Shown in pieces: positions 55,682 through 64,000 of a DNA stretch of 64,000 nt. Origin of the DNA: JAJDZL01 sp965221175 (GTDB lineage Bacteria; Pseudomonadota; Gammaproteobacteria; Arenicellales; JAJDZL01); the NCBI GenBank assembly GCA_965221175.1, contig OZ244867.1, positions 806,001 to 870,000 on the forward strand. The letters run 5' to 3'. The translations under genes and the position numbers were made by a program. Numbering within the stretch: the first letter of the stretch is position 1; each line of letters begins with the position of its first letter. Under the pieces are notes generated by a model. The model saw only the letters and a program-made list of their open reading frames with translations, had not been told where the DNA came from and did no database searches.

Positions 55682-56866
55682 TCAAAAAAATGCGGATATG
55701 CCGGTTTGAGCTTTACCCAATATCAGTGCGTGAATGTCATGTGTTCCCTCGTAGGTATTGACGGCTTCCAGATTCATGCAATGGCGGATTACATGAAATT
55801 CGTCACACACACCATTGCCGCCATGTATGTCCCGTGATGCTCTAGCAATATCCAAAGCCTTGCCGGCATTGTTACGCTTCACTAGACTAATCAGCTCGTG
55901 TGGAGCATTCCCTTCGTCCAGCAATCGACCAGCGCGCAAACTGCCCTGCAAGCCTAGAGAGATGTCAGTCTGCATATCGGCCAATTTCTTTTGCACCAGT
56001 TGATTCGCTGCAATCGGTCGCCCAAATTGCTTTCGATTTAAAGCATATTCAAGTGCTGCATGCCAGCAGAATTCCGCTGCCCCTAGCGCTCCCCAACTGA
56101 TTCCATAGCGAGCCAGTGTCAGACAGGCAAACGGAGCTTTAAGGCCCGATGCACTTGGCAGCGCCATGCTGTCGGGCACGAATACATCTTGCATGACAAT
56201 ACTGCCAGTCGTCGACGCACGCAATGAGAATTTACCTTCTATTTTTGGCGCACTAAGCCCCTGAGTGCTTTTCTCGATCAGAAATCCACGAATCACATTT
56301 TCGTCGTCTTTCGCCCATACCAGAAATAGATCCGCAATGGGAGAATTGGAAATCCAGGTTTTCTCTCCATTTAGCCGATAACCGCCATCCACCTTTCGCG
56401 CCTTGGTCGTCATACCGCCTGGGTCGGACCCGTGATTGGGTTCAGTTAGTCCGAAACATCCTATCATCTTTCCGCTTGCAAGTTTCGGCAGATATTTCTC
56501 TCTCTGACTGTCGCTTCCAAAGCGAAAAATCGGATACATGACTAGAGATGACTGAACACTAAAAAAGGATCGATATCCGCTGTCGACGCGTTCAATTTCT
56601 CGTGCGATCAACCCATAGCTGACATAATTCAGCCCGGCGCAGCCGTAACCATGAATGGTGGCCCCCAACAAACCCAATTCACCCATCTCCTGGGTAATCA
56701 TCGGATCAAATTTCTCATGCCGATTGGCTTCTACGATACGCGGCATTAGAGACTCTTGAGCGTAGCGCCGCACTGACTCCTGAATCATGCGCTCGGACTC
56801 ATCCAGTTGCTCATCAAGTAAAAATGGATCATGCCACACGAATTGAGGTTTTGTTTCTTTCAACAT
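55682..56866 (-). CDS. gcdH: Glutaryl-CoA dehydrogenase
   Basis: FAD enzyme that dehydrogenates and decarboxylates glutaryl-CoA to crotonyl-CoA, late in lysine, tryptophan and cadaverine breakdown; electrons go to ETF. The 394 aa have LTEPNHGSDPGGM, ARYGISWGALGAAEFC, NRKQFGRPIAANQLVQKKLA, and the catalytic base E373 in NTYEGTHDIHALILG. The R in RYGISWG-type and SVQSS-type residues match GCDH rather than short-chain acyl-CoA dehydrogenases. The ETF made by etfAB in this window would be its natural acceptor. Confidence 0.93.
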   Translation of the reverse strand: MLKETKPQFVWHDPFLLDEQLDESERMIQESVRRYAQESLMPRIVEANRHEKFDPMITQEMGELGLLGATIHGYGCAGLNYVSYGLIAREIERVDSGYRSFFSVQSSLVMYPIFRFGSDSQREKYLPKLASGKMIGCFGLTEPNHGSDPGGMTTKARKVDGGYRLNGEKTWISNSPIADLFLVWAKDDENVIRGFLIEKSTQGLSAPKIEGKFSLRASTTGSIVMQDVFVPDSMALPSASGLKAPFACLTLARYGISWGALGAAEFCWHAALEYALNRKQFGRPIAANQLVQKKLADMQTDISLGLQGSLRAGRLLDEGNAPHELISLVKRNNAGKALDIARASRDIHGGNGVCDEFHVIRHCMNLEAVNTYEGTHDIHALILGKAQTGISAFF

Positions 56867-56898
56867 GACTGCGCTAATTTCCAGTATTTGTGACCATA

Positions 56899-59800
56899 CT
56901 ATGCAGCTTCGAGGTCCGTCACTATATGCCGAATAGCTGCCATGAGTTCTTCAACCCGATCTCGTGTCTTCTGGACATGGCGTTTCTTGATATAGCCATA
57001 GCCTCTGATACTTTCAGGATAGCACACCAATTCAACGGCGATACGATGGTTTTGCGCACTAAGATGCGCGACCGCTTCTTCGACCACACACTCATATTCA
57101 CGGATCAATTGCCGCTCCAATTTTCGATCGTCCGATCTTGCAAACGGATCGAAAACAGAACCTCGTAAAAACTTCAGCTTCGCAACTAATCGCAAGAGCC
57201 TCCACATCCATGATCCAAACGTCATTTTCTTTGGCAATTTAGTTACGCTGTCTTTTTTTGCCAGCAATGGAGGTGCCATGTGAAACTGAATTTTGAAATC
57301 GCCTTCAAACTGAGTCTGCAACCGCTTGGAGAATTCACCATTCGTAAACAATCTAGCTACTTCATACTCATCCTTGTATGCCAGCAGCTTGTAGTAGTAT
57401 TTTGCAACTCCTTCCGCAACACCAGCCATTCCAGGCGTGTTCTTCCGTTCGCCAGCGTACACCCTTTCGACAAATGCTTTGTATCTCTCTGCGTACGCAC
57501 GATTCTGGAAATTACTAAGCAACTGATACCTGTGTTGAACGATATCGTCGAGCGATTTCGGGTCACCCGTGGAAAGTCCGCTCGCTTCTTCTGTAGTACC
57601 ATGCACATCCTGTTCAATACTTGCAGGTTCAACCACGAACTGACGACCGCGATGTAGTGCCAACTTGTTCATTTCAACTGACCTGCCGTTGAGTTCAATT
57701 GCTCGTTCGATTGCTTCAAGCGAAATCGGAATCAAGCCGCTCTGCACTGCAACGCCGACCATGAACAGATTCGCTGCAATCGTATCACCGAACAACTGCT
57801 CTGCATAACGATTTGCATTGACGAAAGTTGCACTTTCAGGCTCAACTGACTGTTCTATGATTGACTTCAGTTCCTTACCCGGGAATTTCAAATCGCTGAT
57901 TCTAGTGAAATCACCAGACATCATTTCAAATTCATTGATGATTGCACTGGTTTTACTTTGACTTGCAGTCAGCATTACCTTTTCGCTTGCTGAAACCACA
58001 AGATCGCATCCAATAATGAGGTCTGCACCTCCATTGGCAACATGCGTGGATGAGATGTCCTGAGGATTTGCAGCCAAAACCAAATTGCTGATCACGGCAC
58101 CGCCTTTCTGAGCAAGTCCAGTCATGTCCAGTACGGAACATCCCAACTGTGCTAGATGCGCCGCCATTCCTAGAATTGCGCTGACGGTAATGACACCTGT
58201 ACCCCCTACCCCTGTGATGACGATGCAATACTCCTTATCAATAACCGGTACGACTGGCTCTGGCAACGTTGATGGATCAAACTGGTGCAAAGAGCCAGAC
58301 TTGGACGGCTTTCTCGGCATTCCTCCAAGAACTGTGACAAAACTTGGGCAGAAGCCTTCGACGCAGGAGTAATCCTTGTTGCATGCAGACTGATCAATCC
58401 GCCGCTTGCGCCCTAAATCCGTTTCATGCGGCACAATTGCAACGCAGTTGGACTGAACTCCGCAATCACCGCAACCTTCGCAGACCTCAGTATTGATAAA
58501 TACTCGCTTGGGCGGATCAGGATATTCTCCTCGCTTTCTTCTACGTCGTTTTTCTGCGGCACATGTCTGATCGTACACAATTGCGGTTACACCTGAGATT
58601 TCTCTCAGATTTCTTTGAATCAAATCAAGTTCCTGCCGATCAACGACCTTGACGCCTGCGGGCATCTTGTTTCTCGAACGACAACCATCTACATCATCGG
58701 TCACGACGGTAACTGTGTTGACACTCTCAGCCAGAAGTTGCTGAGTAACTTGCGATACCGTTAACGGACCATCGAAAGGCTGACCTCCTGTCATCGCTAC
58801 TGCATCGTTGTACAGCAGTTTGAATGTCATGGTTGTATCAGACGCTACTGCCGCGCGAATTGCGAGCAATCCCGAGTGAAGATACGTACCATCTCCTACA
58901 TTCTGAAACACATGTTGACGCTTGCTGAACCTGCTCTCTCCAATCCAACTTGCGCCTTCACCGCCCATTTGAGTAAATCTGGCAGTAGAGCGATCCATCC
59001 ACTGTGCCATGTAGTGACATCCAATTCCAGCGAGTGCGATGCTGCCATCTGGAACTTTGGTCGAGGTATTGTGCGGGCATCCAGCGCAAAAATACGGCAT
59101 CCGCTGAATGGGTGCCAATTCTGTGTCTTTGTCGAGTAAAAGTGTGACTTGATCAAGCTGTCTGGATAACGACTCCGACTTGATGTGCATCAGGATCTGT
59201 CGGCCGACTGCACTTGCAATCTGCATGGCACCGAGTCGCGCAGTCGACGGGAGCAGCGAATTCATTTGATCATCAAGCTTACCGACGACTGCGGGTGCAT
59301 TGACTCGTCCGTAAAGCAATGTCTTGATCTGATCTTCAATTAGTCCTCGTTTCTCCTCAACCACAATAATTTTTTGAAGGCCTTGCGCAAATCGATACAA
59401 GCCTTCCCGTTCTAGCGGCCAACTCATGGCGACTTTATAGAGACGAATGCCCAATGTGTTTGCGGTTCGCTCGTCGATATGGAGTTCAGATAAGGCTCTG
59501 CGTAAATCCGAGTAGGACTTGCCCGTTGTGACGATACCGACACGAGCATCTGAAGGATTGAAGATGAGCCGGTCGAGTCCGTTTGCACGCCAGAACGCCT
59601 GCACTGCTGGAAGCTTGTACTCATGCAGTCTGTGCTCTTGCTCAAGCGGTGTATCCGGCCAACGAATGTTCAGTCCGTCTGGTGGCAGCACGATATCGTC
59701 CGGAACAATAATCTGGCGATCGCGACCGGCATCAATTTCGATAGATGAAGATGCCTCAACTGTATCGTGAACGCATTTCAAGCCAACCCAACAGCCCGAA

Positions 59801-60372
59801 TATCGAGACAGTTGCCAACCCATCAGTCCAAAATCCAGAATGTCTTGCACGCTCGATGGGTTCAGAATCGGCATCATGGCGTCGACCAGCGCAAACTCGC
59901 TTTGATGTGCAGTGGTTGACGAATCACATGCATGATCATCTCCCAAGGCTGCCAGTACGCCGCCGTATCTTGAGGTCCCCGCTAGATTTGCGTGTCTGAA
60001 GGCATCGCCTGACCGGTCCACTCCGGGACCTTTTCCATACCAAATGGCGAAAACTCCATCAAAATTGCCTTCACCACTAATTTCAGCCTGCTGTGTTCCC
60101 CAGATCGCAGTCGCGGCAAGGTCTTCGTTGATACCCGGTTGAAAAATGATGTTGCGAGGTTCCAAAAAATCTTTCGCTTGCCACAGCTGCAAATCAAATC
60201 CGCCAAGTGGTGAGCCTCTGTATCCAGTAATGTAACCAGCTGTGTTCAGCCCACTGGCGGCATCACGAGAGGATTGCAACAGCGGCAGTCGTACCAATGC
60301 CTGAATACCGGTCACGAAAATTCGACCGGACTCCCGGGTATATTTATCGTTGAGCGATATGTCGGCTAGCAT
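56899..60372 (-). CDS. Fused indolepyruvate:ferredoxin oxidoreductase
   Basis: Converts aryl- or other 2-oxo acids to acyl-CoA with TPP and iron-sulfur clusters. The 1157 aa are a single-chain IorA+IorB fusion: pyruvate/ferredoxin-type N-terminal domain (GYITGYRGSPLGGFD), TPP-binding C-terminal half of IorA with NVGDGTYLHSG at 491-501 and YNDAVAMTGG, a 4Fe-4S pair at 631-675 (CEGCGDC...C...CNKDYSC...FCPSF), then the gamma-type domain with GVGGTGVITVSAIL. ATG 60372. It lies between the acyl-CoA dehydrogenase and gcdH with 32-36-base gaps, so it is part of the same operon. Aromatic amino acid or branched oxo-acid substrates are plausible. Confidence 0.92.
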   Translation of the reverse strand: MLADISLNDKYTRESGRIFVTGIQALVRLPLLQSSRDAASGLNTAGYITGYRGSPLGGFDLQLWQAKDFLEPRNIIFQPGINEDLAATAIWGTQQAEISGEGNFDGVFAIWYGKGPGVDRSGDAFRHANLAGTSRYGGVLAALGDDHACDSSTTAHQSEFALVDAMMPILNPSSVQDILDFGLMGWQLSRYSGCWVGLKCVHDTVEASSSIEIDAGRDRQIIVPDDIVLPPDGLNIRWPDTPLEQEHRLHEYKLPAVQAFWRANGLDRLIFNPSDARVGIVTTGKSYSDLRRALSELHIDERTANTLGIRLYKVAMSWPLEREGLYRFAQGLQKIIVVEEKRGLIEDQIKTLLYGRVNAPAVVGKLDDQMNSLLPSTARLGAMQIASAVGRQILMHIKSESLSRQLDQVTLLLDKDTELAPIQRMPYFCAGCPHNTSTKVPDGSIALAGIGCHYMAQWMDRSTARFTQMGGEGASWIGESRFSKRQHVFQNVGDGTYLHSGLLAIRAAVASDTTMTFKLLYNDAVAMTGGQPFDGPLTVSQVTQQLLAESVNTVTVVTDDVDGCRSRNKMPAGVKVVDRQELDLIQRNLREISGVTAIVYDQTCAAEKRRRRKRGEYPDPPKRVFINTEVCEGCGDCGVQSNCVAIVPHETDLGRKRRIDQSACNKDYSCVEGFCPSFVTVLGGMPRKPSKSGSLHQFDPSTLPEPVVPVIDKEYCIVITGVGGTGVITVSAILGMAAHLAQLGCSVLDMTGLAQKGGAVISNLVLAANPQDISSTHVANGGADLIIGCDLVVSASEKVMLTASQSKTSAIINEFEMMSGDFTRISDLKFPGKELKSIIEQSVEPESATFVNANRYAEQLFGDTIAANLFMVGVAVQSGLIPISLEAIERAIELNGRSVEMNKLALHRGRQFVVEPASIEQDVHGTTEEASGLSTGDPKSLDDIVQHRYQLLSNFQNRAYAERYKAFVERVYAGERKNTPGMAGVAEGVAKYYYKLLAYKDEYEVARLFTNGEFSKRLQTQFEGDFKIQFHMAPPLLAKKDSVTKLPKKMTFGSWMWRLLRLVAKLKFLRGSVFDPFARSDDRKLERQLIREYECVVEEAVAHLSAQNHRIAVELVCYPESIRGYGYIKKRHVQKTRDRVEELMAAIRHIVTDLEAA

Positions 60373-60408
60373 TTACTTAGGATCCCGCAATTTCACTGAT
60401 GGGAGCGA

Positions 60409-61611
60409 TTAGATTCCCCACCTGAAGAAATCATCTCCTTCATTCATGTAGTACTTTGACAGCACCATTTTGTGCACTTCCGAAGCGCCGTCCACCAATC
60501 TGGATTGGCGCTGGTATCGATACATCCATTGGAGAATCGTATCTTTCGAGTATCCTTTTGCCCCCAGCATTTGAATGGCGGTGTCTACAACGTCATGCAA
60601 GGTATCCGCTACGACTACCTTGGCAATGGACACCTCCTTACGCGCAAAATCGCCTTGGGCAAGTTTCCAGGCGGCATGCATCGTGAGCAACCTCCCCATA
60701 TGCACTGCGCTGGCAGCTTCACCCAACATCCACTGTACGCCTTCGTGTTCGGTCAGAGTTTTACCAAACGCCCTGCGATCGCCGGCATAATCACTCGCGA
60801 TCTCAAGCGCCCGTCGGCATAGTCCGAGCCATCTCATGCAGTGGGTAAGTCTGGCAGTTCCCAATCGAATTTGTACCACTTTCATTCCGTCTCCAACTTC
60901 CATCAGGCGATTTTCATCTGGTATTTCAAGTCCATGAAACTTGAGCTCGCAATGTCCGCCGTGCTCTTCCGGTCCCATGATTGGAACGCGGCGAACCAGC
61001 TCCCAGCCTGGATCATCCCGATCAAACAGAAACGCGGTCAGGCCTTTTCGAGGATGATCGGATGTTCGAGCCAGCAGAATGAAGTGCTGAGCCACTCCAG
61101 CACCAGTGATGAACCATTTATGTCCGTGTACGACCCACTTGTTACCAGATTTCTCGGCACGAGTGAGCATCATACCCAAAGGGTCAGAACCAGAGCCAGG
61201 CGCCGGTTCGGTCATCGCCAAAGCAGAACGAACCGTACCGTCTATTATGGGTTGAAGCCAACGTTCCTTTTGCGCAGGCGTAGCGACCCGTTCCAATACA
61301 ATCATATTTCCATCATCGGGTGCAGCGCTGTTAAAAACTACCGGACCAAATATCGAACGCCCCATCTCCTCATAGCATGCAGCCATGCCTACGGTGTCGA
61401 GACCGCCCCCGCCGAGCTGCTTTGGCATCTGCAGGCACCACAGTCCTTCCGAGCGGGCTTTCTCTCGCAATGGGAGAAAGTAATCATCAGCAATATTCTC
61501 TCCTTCATCATAAGCTTCCGGAATTGATTCGACTGGAATAATGTGCGTGTCGACGAAATCGCGAATTCTTCGCTGATAATCCTGAATGGTATCGTTCAGA
61601 TAATAGTCCAT
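60409..61611 (-). CDS. Acyl-CoA dehydrogenase family protein
   Basis: FAD acyl-CoA dehydrogenase of the 400-aa group. Landmarks are MTEPAPGSGSDPLGM (flavin/substrate loop), WVVHGHKWFITGAGVA, the AFGKTLTEHEGVQWMLGE region, QMLGAKGYSKDT and DGASEVHKMVLSKYY near the C-terminus, where the SEVH pattern is typical of the ACAD10/11-like subgroup. The exact acyl group is not readable. ATG 61611 with GGAAG upstream; 18 bases after the SDR gene and 36 before the indolepyruvate oxidoreductase. Confidence 0.9.
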   Translation of the reverse strand: MDYYLNDTIQDYQRRIRDFVDTHIIPVESIPEAYDEGENIADDYFLPLREKARSEGLWCLQMPKQLGGGGLDTVGMAACYEEMGRSIFGPVVFNSAAPDDGNMIVLERVATPAQKERWLQPIIDGTVRSALAMTEPAPGSGSDPLGMMLTRAEKSGNKWVVHGHKWFITGAGVAQHFILLARTSDHPRKGLTAFLFDRDDPGWELVRRVPIMGPEEHGGHCELKFHGLEIPDENRLMEVGDGMKVVQIRLGTARLTHCMRWLGLCRRALEIASDYAGDRRAFGKTLTEHEGVQWMLGEAASAVHMGRLLTMHAAWKLAQGDFARKEVSIAKVVVADTLHDVVDTAIQMLGAKGYSKDTILQWMYRYQRQSRLVDGASEVHKMVLSKYYMNEGDDFFRWGI

Positions 61612-61629
61612 ATATAGAATCTTCCTGTC

Positions 61630-62397
61630 TTACATTGAAGACTGCAGGTGCCCGCCATCCACTACAATGGTGCTTCCCGTCATATAGGATGAGGCATCAG
61701 AAGCCAGTAACAGCATCGCACCGTCCAGATCTTCGGGATGACCGAATCTTTGCTGAGGAATCCTGTTTTTTGCCTTTTGTCCCATCGGTGAATTTAGATA
61801 GTCTCGGTTGATGTCCGTGATGATGTAGCCCGGTGCGATCGCATTCACGCGTACGCTGTAGCGCGCCCACTCGTAGGCCAGTACACGCGTTAGATGATCC
61901 AGTGCTGCTTTTGCCGCAGAATAAGGTGCAACTCCACCCATCACACGCCGGCCAAGAATCGACGCAATGTTGATCAAAGAGCCACCTTTGCCGTCTGCGG
62001 ACATGCACAGCCCGGCCTGTTGAGCGACCAGCCAGGCACCTTTCAGATTCGTGTCAATTACATCGTCCCAGTGCTGCTCGGATATATCCAGAGCACTTCC
62101 TGCAGAAGCAATTCCAGCATTGTTGATGACAATATCCAGTCTTCCACACTTGGCAGTTGCTTCCCTGAACGCAACTTCGACGTTGAATTTATCTGTCACA
62201 TTCAACCGAATCCAACTGGCCTCGCCACCGGAAGCATTGATGTCACTTGCAATTTGCTCAAGCCGCTTGGTTCTTCTCGCAGACAAAACCACATTGGCAC
62301 CCGCTGCAGCCAGAGTTCGAGAAAAATGCTCCCCGATTCCACTGGATGCACCTGTTACCAGAGCAGATTTTCCAAATAAATCGTGAAAAATGTTCAT
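61630..62397 (-). CDS. Short-chain dehydrogenase/reductase
   Basis: NAD(P)-dependent Rossmann enzyme of the classical SDR type, 255 aa. Visible are ALVTGASSGIGEHFSR (cofactor), NNAGIASAG, the catalytic SILG(R)...YSAAK tyrosine and lysine in APYSAAKAALDHL, and APGYIITDINR. The ending GSTIVVDGGHLQSSM is the FabG-like tail. Likely a 3-hydroxyacyl-CoA or similar reductase acting next to the acyl-CoA dehydrogenase (inference). ATG 62397. Confidence 0.9.
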   Translation of the reverse strand: MNIFHDLFGKSALVTGASSGIGEHFSRTLAAAGANVVLSARRTKRLEQIASDINASGGEASWIRLNVTDKFNVEVAFREATAKCGRLDIVINNAGIASAGSALDISEQHWDDVIDTNLKGAWLVAQQAGLCMSADGKGGSLINIASILGRRVMGGVAPYSAAKAALDHLTRVLAYEWARYSVRVNAIAPGYIITDINRDYLNSPMGQKAKNRIPQQRFGHPEDLDGAMLLLASDASSYMTGSTIVVDGGHLQSSM

Positions 62398-62467
62398 TAC
62401 AGAATTGCGATTGAAATTGACGCGATCGACAGTACTTTCGACTTGCGAAATCCGATTGCCAGAGGCA

Positions 62468-64000
62468 CTATGCTATGAGTGATTTTATATATTTTTCGCG
62501 ATCAATCTGCAGATCAATCAAGGCAAGTCCTAGATGAGAATCCGCTTTCTTGAAAGCTTCGACAAATTCCTCGATGGTTGTGGCAATCAATCCCATCGCA
62601 CCAAAGCTCTCTGCATATTGGGCGAAATCCGGATTGAGTAAATCGGTCGCCATCATTCGACCCGGAAAGTCTCGTTCCTGGTGTTTGCGAATCGTACCAA
62701 GCGTACTGTTATTGATCACGATAAAGGTGATGTCCAGATTCAACATCGCAGCTGTGGCCATCTCCTGTCCTGTCATTAAGAAGCATCCATCCCCACTGAC
62801 ACAGACTACCTTTCGGTCTGGCTCGCAAATCTTCGCTGCAATTGCAGCAGGAACGCTGTATCCCATGGAACCTGTAGCTGGTGCCAGCTGTGTTCGATAT
62901 CGCGCTCCGTAATAATAGAATCGATGCAGCACTCCACTGCTGATGCCGGAACCGCTTGCAACTATCGCATCAGGCGGTAGATACTCCCTCAGCCACGAAA
63001 TCGCCATTTCGTTCAACAGCGAAGAATTCTTTTCCTTCAAAGTAGAGTGCGATACGAAGTCGCTTCGTCCCTGCTGCGTCCGCTTCAGCCAACTTGAGCG
63101 ACGGCTGATGTTAACATTCTGCAAGCGCGAGACAAACGACGCTGAAGAGGAATTGACTGCAACGTCCGGCCTGTAAACACGACCGAGTTCTCCAATATCG
63201 GCGTGTACATGGAACAGTTTCGCGTGAGGAACCGGTGCTTGTACTAGGGAGTATTTCTGGGTCGGCAGTTCTCCCAATCTGGCACCGATGCACAGGATTC
63301 GATCGCTATTCTGCACCAGCTTTGCCAATCCCGGCCCAGTGCTGATTCCAAGATCACCCATATAGTTCGGGTGCCGATTGTCCATGTAGTCCTGACATCT
63401 AAATTCAGCTGCCACAGGCAACTGATTGCGCTCGGCGAATTCGGTTAATCGTTTTCGACTGATCTCACTCCAACCGCTGCCACCCACAATGATCAATGGA
63501 CGTTTCGCTGGTTCAAGAAAATCGGAAACCTGCTCGGCCGTGTCTTCCGGAGCTACGGGCTGTGCAAATTCAGTTGCAGGAATGTTGTCAGTCTGCGTTT
63601 CTGCGTATAGGACATCTTCGGGAAATACCAAGGCCACTGGACCTGGACGTCCGGATAGAGCAGTATGCCATGCACGACTTACGTATTCTGGAATCCTGCC
63701 AGGATCTTCCACCTGAGCAGTCCACTTAGTCAATGGGCGAAACATGGTACGAAAATCGACTTCCTGAAATGCCTCACGATCCAGGAATGCGCGCTGCACC
63801 TGTCCGATCATGAGCACCATGGGTGTGGAATCCTGATACGCAATGTGAACACCCAAAGATGCGTTGGTTGCGCCGGGTCCACGCGTCACGAAGCACACCG
63901 CTGGCTTACCTGTCATTTTTCCATGCGCTTCAGCCATAATCGCTGCGCCGCCTTCGTGACGACAGGTGACAGTTCTGATATGTCTATGATCATAAAGCCC
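62468..64000 (-). CDS. TPP-dependent acetolactate synthase-like enzyme, 5' end outside window
   Basis: The frame continues without stop to the window edge: 21 more codons, including GLYDHRH and CRHEGGAAIMAEAHG, precede the first internal Met at 63937, and they match the substrate-domain start of the ALS/benzoylformate decarboxylase family. 511 residues are present. TPP binding is seen in SGDGCFLMTGQEMATAAMLN and FIVINNSTLGTIRKHQERDF; the oxidase-type centre is VTRGPGATNASLGVH. Such enzymes decarboxylate or carboligate 2-oxo acids. Its place at the head of the operon suggests it handles an oxo acid feeding the SDR and acyl-CoA steps. The true start is off the window. Confidence 0.88.
   Translation of the reverse strand, partial: GLYDHRHIRTVTCRHEGGAAIMAEAHGKMTGKPAVCFVTRGPGATNASLGVHIAYQDSTPMVLMIGQVQRAFLDREAFQEVDFRTMFRPLTKWTAQVEDPGRIPEYVSRAWHTALSGRPGPVALVFPEDVLYAETQTDNIPATEFAQPVAPEDTAEQVSDFLEPAKRPLIIVGGSGWSEISRKRLTEFAERNQLPVAAEFRCQDYMDNRHPNYMGDLGISTGPGLAKLVQNSDRILCIGARLGELPTQKYSLVQAPVPHAKLFHVHADIGELGRVYRPDVAVNSSSASFVSRLQNVNISRRSSWLKRTQQGRSDFVSHSTLKEKNSSLLNEMAISWLREYLPPDAIVASGSGISSGVLHRFYYYGARYRTQLAPATGSMGYSVPAAIAAKICEPDRKVVCVSGDGCFLMTGQEMATAAMLNLDITFIVINNSTLGTIRKHQERDFPGRMMATDLLNPDFAQYAESFGAMGLIATTIEEFVEAFKKADSHLGLALIDLQIDREKYIKSLIA

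Noticed and set aside
1..64000. CRISPR array, rRNA or tRNA genes
   Set aside because: No regularly spaced repeats, no rRNA-like stretches and no cloverleaf with TTCGANTC-type arms were noticed on reading the window; a dedicated scan was not possible.

Overview
The window looks like a chromosomal segment of a heterotrophic proteobacterium, probably a gammaproteobacterium. AmpD cell-wall recycling, isocitrate dehydrogenase kinase/phosphatase (AceK), a potFGHI-type polyamine transporter, PdxH and a fused indolepyruvate:ferredoxin oxidoreductase all fit that group. No rRNA, tRNA, plasmid or phage structural gene was seen, so the assignment rests on gene content only.

Layout. 1-11.5 kb: ampD, then a complete IS4-family insertion (739-2073, 9-bp target duplication) sitting just upstream of a full-length 5-oxoprolinase/hydantoinase gene. 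A decayed partial second copy of that gene lies at 8130-10142, with a DUF262/HNH defence-type gene between the two copies, followed by a complete IS5-family element (10173-11510). 11.5-30 kb: an accessory and defence island. It holds IS3 and IS256 remnants, a solitary HsdR-N-like nuclease gene, an unrecognised 452-aa gene, a DUF3800 remnant, a small secreted protein, a complete type I restriction-modification operon (hsdM-hsdS-hsdR), a truncated PD-(D/E)XK gene, a very large protein with a HigA-type HTH joined to a nuclease-like domain and a long C-terminal region, and a 505-aa protein with a C-terminal PD-(D/E)XK motif.

31-50 kb: catabolic core genes. aceA (isocitrate lyase) and hutH come first, then a minus-strand dimethylglycine dehydrogenase-like/etfB/etfA group. 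Diverging from it is a plus-strand run of aceK, an MttB-family methyltransferase (non-pyrrolysine), a class III aminotransferase, and then a gene joining a BetI-like TetR regulator to a complete Rieske ring-hydroxylating oxygenase alpha subunit. A perfect 13-bp inverted repeat lies just upstream of that fusion. A minus-strand potF-potG-potH-potI operon converges on it. 50-64 kb: a large N6-adenine DNA methylase with an N-terminal nuclease-like motif, then a tightly packed minus-strand catabolic operon: TPP enzyme (cut by the window edge), SDR, acyl-CoA dehydrogenase, fused indolepyruvate ferredoxin oxidoreductase, glutaryl-CoA dehydrogenase, succinate-semialdehyde dehydrogenase, PdxH.

The metabolic genes suggest uptake and breakdown of polyamines, N-methylated amines and amino acids: Pot importer, transamination, semialdehyde oxidation, demethylation feeding ETF, and the glyoxylate bypass with AceK control. 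The most unusual object is the TetR-Rieske fusion and its palindromic upstream site. The large HigA-HTH/nuclease-like protein is the most interesting defence candidate.
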